DNA from: Chitinilyticum aquatile DSM 21506
Lineage (GTDB): Bacteria > Pseudomonadota > Gammaproteobacteria > Burkholderiales > Chitinibacteraceae
NCBI RefSeq assembly: GCF_000430805.1
Contig: NZ_AUMS01000019.1
Span: forward strand, 1-46,659
DNA: 46,659 nucleotides
Direction: 5' to 3'
Shown: positions 31,439 through 39,641 of the stretch, piece by piece
How the letters are laid out: every line of letters starts with the position of its first letter
Position numbering within the stretch: position 1 is the stretch's first letter
The notes under the pieces: model-generated
The model's input: only the letters and a program-made list of their open reading frames with translations
Database searches by the model: none
Told to the model about the DNA's origin: nothing
Made by a program: the position numbers and the translations under genes

Positions 31439-32476
31439 TTAGTCAAAACCATTGATCGGGTTCTGCTCAAGGCGCTTGTCGATCAGCTCGAAGGGATCGC
31501 GGAGGCCGGACGTCGACCAGCGCGCGACGACGGCTTTCTTGCGGCTGCTGGCGGTGAGGTCAAGCAGTTGCAGTTCGGGTGACCAGCCCTTCTTTTTACT
31601 GGGGACGATCTGCCAGCGCCATTCGCCGTAATACTCGTGATGCTGGCGCGTGCCGTCCTTGTTCCAGCTGCCGGCGAGTGACTGGCTGTACCACGCCGGG
31701 GCGCAGGCGCGGTCGTACAGCGCTGTTTCGCCGCCGACCGTGTATTGCGGCTCGCGGTAGCGGATCGGCTCGCTCAGCAGCGCGGGTTTGTCCAGCTCGA
31801 TCAGGCGTTGCTCGACAAAGCGGCCGCCACCACCGGCATAGCCTTCCATCCAGCCGGTTTCCAGATTCAGAAAGACGCGGTCGGGCAAGGCGGCAAAGCG
31901 CTGGACGGTCAGGCGCTCCGGCATGGGGTTGCCGCCGGTGGCCGGCAGGCCACCCAGCGCGCAGCCGGTGTCGCTGGGGCTGGAGGTATAGGCGAGCACC
32001 TGCGGCTTGCCTTGCTCCGGCCAGCGGCCATCGGGCAGTGCAATGATGAACACCAGCATCTGCGGTGTCTCGGGCAGGAAGGTGATATAGGGCAGGAGCC
32101 CTTGCGCGTCTTTTTCACGCAGCCCGATCGAGTAGGGCAGCACCAGGGCAAAACGGTCGGGCTTGTCGAGCGCAAAGAGGGCGACGCGGCTTTCCGCATA
32201 GTCGGGACCATCGAAATTCACATAGGCGGGCGGCGTGCCAAGCAACTGGGTGAAGACTTCGACGGGCGGAGGCAACGCCATGTCGAGCGGCTGGCCGGCT
32301 TCGCGCGGCAGGTCGCGGCCTTCCATCTGCTCCTGCCAGTTGCGTTTGGCCTTGGCGTGTTTGGCATTGCATTGCGCGGCCTCGGCCAGATTCTGTGCGT
32401 GGCAGACGACAGCGGCGTGCGCGGGGAGGAGGACGGAGCTGCCCAGCAGGGCGGCGAGCAAGGAAAGTGTACGCAT
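31439..32476 (-). CDS. Secreted hypothetical protein
   Basis: The 345-aa product has a signal peptide (LSLLAALLGSSVLLPAHA) and a mature part with no domain I recognise. A short N-terminal cysteine segment (VVCHAQNLAEAAQCNAKHAKAKRNW) resembles the cysteine pairs of LprI-like regions, and a globular region follows with several tryptophans (YYGEWRWQIVP, KGWSPELQLLDLTASS). It is probably periplasmic. It lies 1 bp downstream of the lipoprotein gene and just upstream of the DUF6882-like gene, so it is part of the same operon. Confidence 0.65.
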   Translation of the reverse strand: MRTLSLLAALLGSSVLLPAHAAVVCHAQNLAEAAQCNAKHAKAKRNWQEQMEGRDLPREAGQPLDMALPPPVEVFTQLLGTPPAYVNFDGPDYAESRVALFALDKPDRFALVLPYSIGLREKDAQGLLPYITFLPETPQMLVFIIALPDGRWPEQGKPQVLAYTSSPSDTGCALGGLPATGGNPMPERLTVQRFAALPDRVFLNLETGWMEGYAGGGGRFVEQRLIELDKPALLSEPIRYREPQYTVGGETALYDRACAPAWYSQSLAGSWNKDGTRQHHEYYGEWRWQIVPSKKKGWSPELQLLDLTASSRKKAVVARWSTSGLRDPFELIDKRLEQNPINGFD

Positions 32477-32477
32477 C

Positions 32478-33314
32478 TTATCGTTTTCCCAGCGGGGTCA
32501 GGCTGGCGCGCCAGCGGGAGTCACTCTTCTGCATCAGCGAATGCCAGTGCTGCAGCGCGTATTGTTTGGTGGCGGCAGGTGCCTGTGCAAAATCGGCGTC
32601 GCTTTCATAGCAGCCGGGCAGCGGGCCATCGATCTCGCTCCACATGCTGTCTTTCAGTTGCTGGCGGGCGGCCGTTTGCGCGGCGGCATTGCAGTCCTTG
32701 AGCAGCGGCGGGCCGACATAATCGCCGTTTTCTTCATCGCGGAAGATCACGCCGTAGCGATCCAGTCCGCGCAGTGCGTATTTCTGCTTGCCCGCATGCA
32801 CAATCAGCTTGTAAGTGTAGGGGCTGACATCGCTGGTACAGGTCATGCTGTAGCCCAGCAGGGTTTCCGTACGGCCATCGGCATCGGCATCGACGACGCG
32901 GGTGGCTGACAGATCAAAGGCCGCCGCCACGTCAAAACCGCAATCTTTTACGCTGTCATTCAGCAGCCACAGCCGCTGTGGCTTGCTGCCCCCGAGCTGG
33001 TAATGCGCGGCGGCGAGGTAGGCCGAGCGGCTGCCGTCTGGCGCTTCCTCGGTGACCTTGCCTTCTTCACTCCATTCACTGAGCAACAGCAGGTTGTCAC
33101 CGTTGGCATCCTGCCAGCGCAAGGCATCAACCAGTTTGCCGCGCAGCTCGACGCCGGCGGGCAGCTCGGCCTGTTTCAGGTGACGGATGGCCGGAGCGCT
33201 GGCGGCCGCGGCACTGGCCGTCGTGGCGGGGCTGGCGCTGGCCGGCGGGGTAGGGTCGGTTTTGCTGCAGGCGGTCAGCAGCGCCAGCAGCAGGGCGATA
33301 AACAGGGGACGCAT
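32478..33314 (-). CDS. Lipoprotein, M949-type hypothetical
   Basis: The 278-aa protein starts with a lipoprotein signal (LFIALLLALLTACSK, lipobox LTAC, Cys16), then an Ala/Pro/Ser-rich tether and a globular domain. The domain includes DANGDNLLLLSEWSEE, RVVDADADGRTETLLGYSMTCTSDVSPYTYKLIVHAGKQKYALRG. The repeated DxDxDG-like loops could bind calcium. Similar domains occur in secreted proteins of unknown function. It is the first gene of the envelope operon leading to creB. Confidence 0.7.
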   Translation of the reverse strand: MRPLFIALLLALLTACSKTDPTPPASASPATTASAAAASAPAIRHLKQAELPAGVELRGKLVDALRWQDANGDNLLLLSEWSEEGKVTEEAPDGSRSAYLAAAHYQLGGSKPQRLWLLNDSVKDCGFDVAAAFDLSATRVVDADADGRTETLLGYSMTCTSDVSPYTYKLIVHAGKQKYALRGLDRYGVIFRDEENGDYVGPPLLKDCNAAAQTAARQQLKDSMWSEIDGPLPGCYESDADFAQAPAATKQYALQHWHSLMQKSDSRWRASLTPLGKR

Positions 33315-33373
33315 GGGGCGAAAGAATCGGGCAAAGATCGATCTTGCCTTGCATCAGCCTTGCCGGCAAGTGA

Positions 33374-33639
33374 GGTTCTGCTGATGCTTTGTTTGCGATG
33401 TCCGTTTGTACTGTGTTTGGCCTGAAACAAGGCGTGAAGCCCGATGCATAGTCATTCTATGCAAGGGCTTTGCAACGCAGTATCAGGCCAAACACAGCCA
33501 AACCCGGAGGGCTGGGCGCTTTTTGCGCCGACTCTGCGTTGTTGCTTCGCTGACATAACCGGCTATGCGGCGCTCGCAACGCCTTGATTCGGCGCAAAAA
33601 GTGCTCCAGCGGGCACGCAAACAAAGCATCAGCAGAACC
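33374..33639. mobile_element. 266-bp MITE-like element
   Basis: Perfect 24-bp terminal inverted repeats lie at 33374-33397 (GGTTCTGCTGATGC...) and 33616-33639. Inside are two big palindromes. The first pairs CTGTGTTTGGCCTGA (33411-33425) with TCAGGCCAAACACAG (33482-33496) and nests GCATAG/CTATGC. The second pairs GCTGGGCGCTTTTTGCGCCGA with a near-complement at 33,588-33,610 and nests GCGTTG/CAACGC. No coding capacity is visible. The structure fits a non-autonomous transposable element or a very large 3' hairpin. It ends 5 bp after the arsC stop. Confidence 0.7.
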
Positions 33640-33643
33640 AGCA

Positions 33644-33999
33644 TCACGCCGGCAGAATGGCGAGCACGGCCTCCGGCGGACGGCCGATGGCGGCCTTCTG
33701 ACCATCGACGACGACAATCGGTCGCTCGATCAGGCGCGGGTGGGCGTGCATGGCGGCCAGAATCGCTGCGTCATCCAGCGCTGGATTGGCAAGATTCAGC
33801 TCGGTGTATTCGGCTTCCTTGGTGCGCAGCAGTTCGCGCGGGGTGATGCCAAGCAGCCGCACCAGCTCGGCCAGCTCGCTTGCTGCGGGCGGATTTTTCA
33901 GATATTGACCACTTCTGCCTGCAGGCCGCGTTCCTGCAGCAGCGCCAGCGTTTCGCGTGATTTGCTGCAGCGCGGGTTGTGATAAATCGTGACGGTCAT
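33644..33999 (-). pseudogene. ArsC-family arsenate reductase-like gene, frameshifted
   Basis: The first frame starts at the ATG 33997-33999 and reads TVTIYHNPRCSKSRETLALLQ, with the catalytic Cys in the CSKSR loop. It hits TGA at 33898-33900 just before the conserved YLKNPP. The rest (YLKNPPAASELAELVRLLG, RPIVVVDGQKAAIGRPPE) continues in another frame to 33,644. Restoring one base, probably A in the AAT context near 33,905, joins the two into a normal protein of about 118 aa. ArsC/Spx-type proteins of this class reduce arsenate using glutathione and glutaredoxin. The gene is either recently inactivated or carries a sequencing error. Confidence 0.85.
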
Positions 34000-34136
34000 G
34001 GCAAAACCTTCGGGAGCGTCGGAAAAGTGCTGCAGATTCTACCGAACTCGCGGTGTGGCTGGCGGGCAGGAGTGGATGCTCTGCTAGACTCGGCGGGTAC
34101 TGATCAGCCCCCAACGATACGTCACTAGCGATCACC

Positions 34137-35648
34137 ATGCGCCCGAGGATTTCCGAGACCCTGCGTCATGCCCTGCTGAAAGCCTGCGGCCGCCTACCCA
34201 GGCGCCCGCTGGAGGCAGACGAGCCCGATGAGCTGCGGCCCAGCTCGCTCGTCGAGCTGATGCGGGCGCGCTGCAGCGCCTGTCCGGGGCAGAGCGGGCT
34301 GTCGCCGCTGATGGATGGGGAAGATGCACTGCTGGCGCGCCTGGGCCTGATTCACGGTGCGGAAAACACGCTCGATCTGCAGTATTACATCTGGAACAAC
34401 GACCTTACCGGCAGCCTGCTGACCCTTTTCTGCCTGCAGGCTGCCGACCGTGGCGTGCAGGTGCGGCTGCTGATCGATGATCTCGGCTCGAAGCCGGATG
34501 ATCTGCTGCTGCGCGCACTCGACAGCCACCCCAATATCGATGTACGTCTCTACAACCCGGTGGCCTGGCGTCGCTTGCGCTGGTTTGGGCTGCTGCTGGG
34601 CGCCTTCCGGCTGAACCGCCGCATGCACAACAAATCGCTGACCGCCGATGGCGTGGCGACCATCCTCGGCGGGCGCAATATCGGCGATGAATATTTCGGT
34701 GCCAACCGCCATGTCGATTTCCATGATCTCGACGTGCTGTGCATTGGCGAAGTCGTGCCCGAGGTGGCGGCATCGTTCGAGCTGTACTGGCAGCACAAGC
34801 TGTCGCTGCCCGTCGATGCCTTCTACCAGCGCCGTCTGCCGCCCGATGCACTGGAAGACCTGCGCGCGCAGATCCTGCGGCGGCTGGAGGGCGAATACGG
34901 CGCGGATTATCTGGCCTCGGTCAGCCGCCGGCTCGATGCCGCGCCCAGCCAGCAGGCTGCACTCCATTTCTACTGGGGCGTTGCGCAGCTGCTGTACGAC
35001 CATCCGGACAAGACGCTGGACAAGCCGCAGGCTGTGACGCTGACGCAGCAGCTCAGCCCGCTGATGGCCGACTCAAGGCATCATCTCGACATCATGTCGC
35101 CGTATTTCGTACCCGGCCTCAAGGGCATGCTGTGGCTGCGGGAGCGTGCGCGCAGCGGCGTGCAGATCCGCATTCTCACCAATTCGCTCGCTGCCACCGA
35201 CGTCACCGCCGTGCACGCCGGCTATGCGCGCTACCGCTGGATGCTGCTGCAGGCCGGCGTGCAATTGTTCGAGTTGCGTCCCGACCCCAGCCAGCACATC
35301 GAGCGCAAGAAATGGCTGGGCCGCTCGCGTTCCAGTCTGCATGCCAAAACCTTTCTGCTGGATCGCCGCTTCGTGTTTGTCGGCTCGCTCAATCTCGACC
35401 CGCGTTCGGTAGAGATCAATACCGAAATCGGCGTGCTGTTCGATAACCCCGCGCTGGCGGCCTTGCTGGGCGAGCGCTTCGAGGCGACGATCAGCCGCGA
35501 AAGTTATGCACTCAGCCGGCGCAAGACAGGGCTCTTGTGGCGGGACGTCAGCGGCGTGCGCAACTGGAAGAAAGAACCCAACACCACCTTCCGCCAGCGC
35601 CTGTGGGTACGCCTGCTGCAGTTTCTGCCGATCGAATCCCAGCTGTGA
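34137..35648 (+). CDS. Phospholipase D family protein, cardiolipin synthase-like
   Basis: The 503-aa protein has two HKD motifs: HNKSLTAD (H164, K166, D171) and HAKTFLLD (H402, K404, D409). Each is followed by the usual GGRNIGDEYF and GSLNLDPRS. Domain order and length resemble ClsC/YmdC, which makes cardiolipin from phosphatidylglycerol plus phosphatidylethanolamine. The conserved YYIWNNDLTG and MSPYFVPG segments are present. It has no N-terminal membrane anchors, as in ClsC-like forms. Start at the ATG 34137; no strong ribosome site is seen. Confidence 0.9.
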   Translation: MRPRISETLRHALLKACGRLPRRPLEADEPDELRPSSLVELMRARCSACPGQSGLSPLMDGEDALLARLGLIHGAENTLDLQYYIWNNDLTGSLLTLFCLQAADRGVQVRLLIDDLGSKPDDLLLRALDSHPNIDVRLYNPVAWRRLRWFGLLLGAFRLNRRMHNKSLTADGVATILGGRNIGDEYFGANRHVDFHDLDVLCIGEVVPEVAASFELYWQHKLSLPVDAFYQRRLPPDALEDLRAQILRRLEGEYGADYLASVSRRLDAAPSQQAALHFYWGVAQLLYDHPDKTLDKPQAVTLTQQLSPLMADSRHHLDIMSPYFVPGLKGMLWLRERARSGVQIRILTNSLAATDVTAVHAGYARYRWMLLQAGVQLFELRPDPSQHIERKKWLGRSRSSLHAKTFLLDRRFVFVGSLNLDPRSVEINTEIGVLFDNPALAALLGERFEATISRESYALSRRKTGLLWRDVSGVRNWKKEPNTTFRQRLWVRLLQFLPIESQL

Positions 35649-35683
35649 TTCAAGATGCTGATGAGGTAGCCAGCTCTGCAACC

Positions 35684-35713
35684 CGTCATGCCGGCGAAAG
35701 CCGATATCCAGGG
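35684..35713. repeat. Common short extragenic palindrome
   Basis: CGTCATGCCGGCGAAAGCCGATATCCAGG belongs to the widespread proteobacterial repeat type written as CGTCATNCCxGCGAAAGCxGGxATCCAG, with a GAAA tetraloop. It lies 36 bp after the PLD-gene stop. Confidence 0.6.
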
Positions 35714-35755
35714 CTCACTTCGAACAGGTATTGCTGAGAAGCGACCTGATATTGT

Positions 35756-35805
35756 GGGTGTACGTATGAATCCCTTTATTTAAAAGGGCTTAGAATTAAT
35801 ACATA
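35756..35805 (-). repeat. Stop-proximal palindromic repeat, copy E
   Basis: Ends 2 nt from the rarD stop (minus strand). GGGTGTACG is on the left and ATTAATACAT on the right of the hairpin CCCTTT (35772-35777) / AAAGGG (35783-35788). It is less conserved than copies A, C, D and F. Confidence 0.5.
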
Positions 35806-35806
35806 T

Positions 35807-36700
35807 CTATGTATTATTGCGCCGCTGGCGATGCAGCGTCATGCCGCTGTGCAGGCAGGTCAGCAGTACCGCCAGCCAGATCGGGATGTAGGTGCCCAGG
35901 TCACCCGGCGTGAAGGCTTCGCCCAGCAGCCAGATCGACAGCACGAACAGCAGCGCGGGTTCCAGATAGCCGAGAATGCCCAGCACGCCCAGCGGCAGCA
36001 GGCGGCTGGAGGCCAGATAGCTGGCAAAGGCAATCGCCGTGAGGATACCCAGCCCCGGCAGCAGCAGCCACAGCGCCGGGCGCAGGCTGAAATCCTGCAC
36101 CACCGTGCTGTTCGACAGCGCCCAGATGGCCCAGGGCAGGATGAAGAGGATTTCCAGCAGGAAGCCGCCGACGGGTTCGAGCTTCACCGCGCGGCGAATC
36201 ATCAGATAGGGCGGATAGCCCAGCGCCGTGAGCAGCGTGACCCATGAAAAGGCCTGATGCCGCCAGAATTCGTGCAGTACGCCCAGGCTGGCAATTCCGA
36301 CGGCCAGCCACTGCAGGGGGGCGAGGCGTTCGCCGTAGAACACGCGACCGATCACCACCATCACCAGCGGCAGCAGGAAATAGCCTAGCGTTACCTCCAG
36401 CAGCCGCCCTACCAGCGGCGCCCACATGAAGAGCCATTGCTGGATGCCAAGCAGAAAGGCATTGGCCAGCAGCGCCAGCCACAGCAGCGGCTCACGCTTC
36501 AGCCGCGCCAGTGTCTGCCCGAACAGCGGCCAGGCGCGCAGCAGCGACAGCAGTAGCACCATCGCCGGAATGGTCCACACAATCCGCCAGGCGAATACCT
36601 GCTCGCCGTTGAGCGGCGCCAGCCAGGCGCTGTACGCGCCAAGTGCCGCGAAGACGACGGAGGCAGTAACGGAAAGGGCCAGGCCACGGGCAGGAAGCAT
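35807..36700 (-). CDS. rarD: RarD-type EamA/DMT transporter
   Basis: The 297-aa inner-membrane protein has ten predicted helices and RarD features: LSVTASVVFAALGAYSAWLAPL, the FAWRIVWTIP segment, FLLGIQQWLFMWAP, LEVTLGYFLLPLVMVVIGRVFYGERL, SLGVLHEFW and ALGYPPYLMIRRAV, GYLEPALLFVLSIWLLGE. RarD proteins belong to the drug/metabolite transporter superfamily; the physiological substrate is not settled. Start at 36700 with no strong ribosome site, so a slightly later start is possible. Confidence 0.85.
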   Translation of the reverse strand: MLPARGLALSVTASVVFAALGAYSAWLAPLNGEQVFAWRIVWTIPAMVLLLSLLRAWPLFGQTLARLKREPLLWLALLANAFLLGIQQWLFMWAPLVGRLLEVTLGYFLLPLVMVVIGRVFYGERLAPLQWLAVGIASLGVLHEFWRHQAFSWVTLLTALGYPPYLMIRRAVKLEPVGGFLLEILFILPWAIWALSNSTVVQDFSLRPALWLLLPGLGILTAIAFASYLASSRLLPLGVLGILGYLEPALLFVLSIWLLGEAFTPGDLGTYIPIWLAVLLTCLHSGMTLHRQRRNNT

Positions 36701-36819
36701 CGACGAACGTTCGGCAGACAGGGCCGGACATCATCGCAGCTGCCCGTCAGCCGGACAATCAGGGTAATCATCAGGGTTTTCCCTGATTCAGCGTCATTAT
36801 CTGCGCGGGCCCAGCCGGC

Positions 36820-37203
36820 TCAATGCCGGATCAGCGGGCTACTTTCCTTCGGGCGCGACTGCTGCAGGTCGTGGTGCAGCGCTTCGTCCTGCATGCCACG
36901 CCAGAACACATGGACGCCGAGTGCGCTGCTGTGATCGCTGATCTGCTGCCAGGCGCGCACGGCATCGGCCGGTTTTTCATACATCAGGATCGATTTGTGC
37001 ATTTCGATGGCCTGCGATTCGGTCACCATGCCGGCATCGCTGAGGTAGTCGATCAGCATCGAGCGTGCCTTGGTCGTGCGCTCGTCGGACTGGTCGTAGA
37101 CCAGAAAAAGAAAGGCCTGCGGCAATTCGCGCGAGGCCATGCGGAGAAAATCGACGCGGGACAGAATGCTGACCTGGCCGCGCTGGCTGGATGCAATGGG
37201 CAT
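36820..37203 (-). CDS. Hypothetical cytoplasmic protein
   Basis: A 127-aa soluble protein with no family I recognise: QVSILSRVDFLRMASRELPQAFLFLVYDQ, then ARSMLIDYLSDAGMVTESQAIEMHKSIL and DHSSALGVHVFWRGMQ. The ATG at 37203 is set by AGGAG 7 nt upstream. It is a single gene between rarD and the next membrane protein, all on the minus strand but with gaps that suggest separate promoters. Confidence 0.7.
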   Translation of the reverse strand: MPIASSQRGQVSILSRVDFLRMASRELPQAFLFLVYDQSDERTTKARSMLIDYLSDAGMVTESQAIEMHKSILMYEKPADAVRAWQQISDHSSALGVHVFWRGMQDEALHHDLQQSRPKESSPLIRH

Positions 37204-37308
37204 GATGGACTCCTGACTGAAAAGGGCAGGCACAGGGCGACAGGCTGCATCGCACCGCGTTTTTCCTTTCTAGCAGCACGCCCTTGCCGATGCTGACAAT
37301 TTTGCACC

Positions 37309-38202
37309 TCAGGGAGCTGAAGCGGCCTTGGCAGGAGGCTGAGCGAGTTCGCCCCCATGGCCCAGCAGTTTGCGGGTCTGGATGTCCACTTGCAGAGTCA
37401 GTGAGTGCCAGTGCTGATTTTTCCACCGGATCGGTGTCGCGGTGGCTGGAATGTGCAGCAGCCATGCCGCGACGACCCCTTCATCTTTCGAGTCGGCACA
37501 ATCCGCTGGCGCAGGAGCTTTGCTGCCGGTTTCGAGGGCGCGATTTGCCGCTGCCGTCCAGCGCGCCATGCAGCTGTTCTGGGGTACGTAGATATCGCGT
37601 TGCACCTTGGTTCCGGCTGGCAGAGTGATGTCCGGCAAAACGGTGGGGCTGGCCAGTGTGCAGTACGCCAGACGCAGCGGCATGTCCGACAGGCTGTGTG
37701 TTGCCAGCACTTCACCGGCGGCACAGTGCCAGCCATCCACCTGCCCGGGGGCGGCGAGGCTCAGCCTGCCGTAGCGCCAGTCAATGTGCTTCAGTTGCAG
37801 TCCTTGCCAGCTCACCGGGCTAGCAAATTCCGCGCTGCTGGCCTCGTTCCAGTCCTCGCTGTAGCCCAGATCGATTTTGCTTCCCGCAGGTGCCAGAATG
37901 CTGCGCACCATACTGGCCTGCGTCAGTACCGGATGGCGGCGGATTTCTGCCTGTGCACGCTCGATGTCGCCTTCGCGGGCAGACTGTTTGAAAGAAGCAA
38001 TCACCAGTACGGTGAATGCATAGCTGAGCACCTGCAGGGCGATCAGCAGCCAGAACACGAGTTTGTGCGAGCGCAGCCACTGCGCAAACTTCCAGTTCCC
38101 CTGAAAAGCGAGAAACATGAAGCAGGACAGCGGCAGCATCAGCAGCGGGAGTAAAAACGCGAGTAGCGCGATGCCAAGCACGCCAACAGGAGCAAACATC
38201 AT
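37309..38202 (-). CDS. Hypothetical membrane-anchored protein
   Basis: The 297-aa protein has two N-terminal membrane helices (GIALLAFLLPLLMLPLSCFMFLAF; LVFWLLIALQVLSYAFTVLVIASF). A periplasmic region of about 220 residues follows with four cysteines (GWHCAAGEV, LAYCTLASP, PQNSCMARW, PADCADSK), which could form two disulfides. No known domain is seen. ATG pairs at 38202 and 38199 are both possible starts; the longer frame to 38,382 has no support. Confidence 0.65.
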   Translation of the reverse strand: MMFAPVGVLGIALLAFLLPLLMLPLSCFMFLAFQGNWKFAQWLRSHKLVFWLLIALQVLSYAFTVLVIASFKQSAREGDIERAQAEIRRHPVLTQASMVRSILAPAGSKIDLGYSEDWNEASSAEFASPVSWQGLQLKHIDWRYGRLSLAAPGQVDGWHCAAGEVLATHSLSDMPLRLAYCTLASPTVLPDITLPAGTKVQRDIYVPQNSCMARWTAAANRALETGSKAPAPADCADSKDEGVVAAWLLHIPATATPIRWKNQHWHSLTLQVDIQTRKLLGHGGELAQPPAKAASAP

Positions 38203-38347
38203 GGTTTTGCAGCGTACGGATTTACAGAATGGCTCCAGCCTAACACCTGCACGCCAGCATGGCCTGTAATCCGTTACACAGTAGGCAGTCTGCGCGATTG
38301 CGCCGATAATGGCGGCCTTGTCTGCAACAACCCGCCGGTATCCCGCC

Positions 38348-39364
38348 ATGACGACCGCCACTCCCGCGCATCGCGCGCACATGCTGAAATCCCATGTTTA
38401 TGCCGGCTTCGAGCCCGGCCCGCGCGTGATCATTCTCGGCGCGGTGCACGGCAACGAAATCTGCGGCACGCTGGCGATCGAACGCCTGATGGCTGAGCTG
38501 GATGCTGGAGAGCTGACCATCCTGCGCGGGCGTCTCACTCTGATCCCGGTGACGAACCCGCTGGCGCACGCGAAAGTGCAGCGCAATGGTGACCGCAATC
38601 TGAACCGCAATCTCGCGCCAACGAATATCCCGCAGGATTTCGAAGACCACATCGCCAATGTGCTGTGCCCGATTCTGGCCGATCAGGATGTACTGCTTGA
38701 TCTGCACTCCACTACCAACCCGCCGGGTCAGCCCTTCATCATGCTCGGGCCGCAGAACAACACTGGCGAACTGCTGCCCTTCGCCCGCGCGGCGGAAGAA
38801 GAAGCGCTGGCGCTGCGCCTCGGCCCCACGCGCATTGTCGAAGGCTGGCTCGATACCTACGCCGAAGGCGTGAAATATCGTCTCGCGCACGCCAGCGCCA
38901 GCCTGCGCGCGCAGATGCTCAGCACCGACCCGAGCTATGGCGTGGGCACCACCGAATACACCCGCAAGCACGGCGGCTATGCGCTGACGCTGGAATGCGG
39001 CCAGCACAATGATCCGGAAGCACCGGAAGTCGCCTATCGCGCCATCCGCAATACGCTGGCGCACCTGGGCCTGATTGATGCACCGGCGCCGACGGTGCAG
39101 GCCGAATTCGAGCTGCTGAAACTCAGCCAGGTAATCGACCGCATGGACGAAGGCGACCGCTTCGTGCGTGAATGGGCGAGCTTCGATCACTTCAAGGCTG
39201 GCGACGTGATCGGCCACCGTGCCAACGGCACGGCGCTGACCGCACCGAGTGATGGCTATATCGTTTTCCCCAGCCCGATCGCAGTGCCGGGCAACGAGTG
39301 GTTCTACTTCGCGCAGGCGAGCGAGCGCCTCGTCGATGGCCGTGCTGCCAGAATTATGGGGTGA
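38348..39364 (+). CDS. Succinylglutamate desuccinylase/aspartoacylase-family zinc amidohydrolase
   Basis: The 338-aa protein carries the AstE/AspA zinc-binding set: GAVHGNEICG (H and E ligands, about 35-44) and LDLHSTTNPPG (H ligand, about 119). It also has the arginine-rich substrate pocket NGDRNLNRNL and a C-terminal barrel-like domain (GDVIGHRANGTALTAPSDGYIVFP). These enzymes cleave N-acyl amino acids or related amides. The arginine-catabolic ast cluster is not present, so the substrate is open. ATG at 38348. Repeat copy F follows 2 nt after the stop. Confidence 0.88.
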   Translation: MTTATPAHRAHMLKSHVYAGFEPGPRVIILGAVHGNEICGTLAIERLMAELDAGELTILRGRLTLIPVTNPLAHAKVQRNGDRNLNRNLAPTNIPQDFEDHIANVLCPILADQDVLLDLHSTTNPPGQPFIMLGPQNNTGELLPFARAAEEEALALRLGPTRIVEGWLDTYAEGVKYRLAHASASLRAQMLSTDPSYGVGTTEYTRKHGGYALTLECGQHNDPEAPEVAYRAIRNTLAHLGLIDAPAPTVQAEFELLKLSQVIDRMDEGDRFVREWASFDHFKAGDVIGHRANGTALTAPSDGYIVFPSPIAVPGNEWFYFAQASERLVDGRAARIMG

Positions 39365-39365
39365 T

Positions 39366-39413
39366 AGGTATTGTTACGAAGCGCTTTGAATGAAAGGGGT
39401 GTGAGTAAATACC
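39366..39413 (+). repeat. Stop-proximal palindromic repeat, copy F
   Basis: Begins 2 nt after the amidohydrolase stop with GGTATTG and ends ATACCC. The hairpin core is GCGCTTT / AAAGGGG around GAATG. It aligns base for base with copy A over most of its length. Confidence 0.6.
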
Positions 39414-39641
39414 CACCATAAAAAGGACAACCCAAAGAGGGGTTCAGGCTAGCGCCATCAATATTTGGAGGCCATTAAAAGCGTGTGCGTCTGGTGTATG
39501 AGGTAAAACGGCAAGGCTCGCTCAGGGGGCGGCTAGGGTGATGGGCTTGCGGTTTTGAAAACTCCCCAATGAATGATCGCCGAGAGCACAGTCGAGTCGA
39601 GAGTACAGAAAAGGTGCTTTGCGAAAATTACCCATGAAAGT
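39414..39641. other. Island-edge DNA with no gene
   Basis: This 228-bp stretch holds no supported gene. It separates the core chromosome from the IS903-type element and probably contains a relic of the integrated element's far side. Confidence 0.4.

Noticed and set aside
13836-39413. Integron attC sites as an explanation of the six palindromes
   Set aside because: The RYYYAAC/GTTRRRY core sites are absent, and the neighbouring genes are ordinary chromosomal genes on both strands rather than a cassette array.
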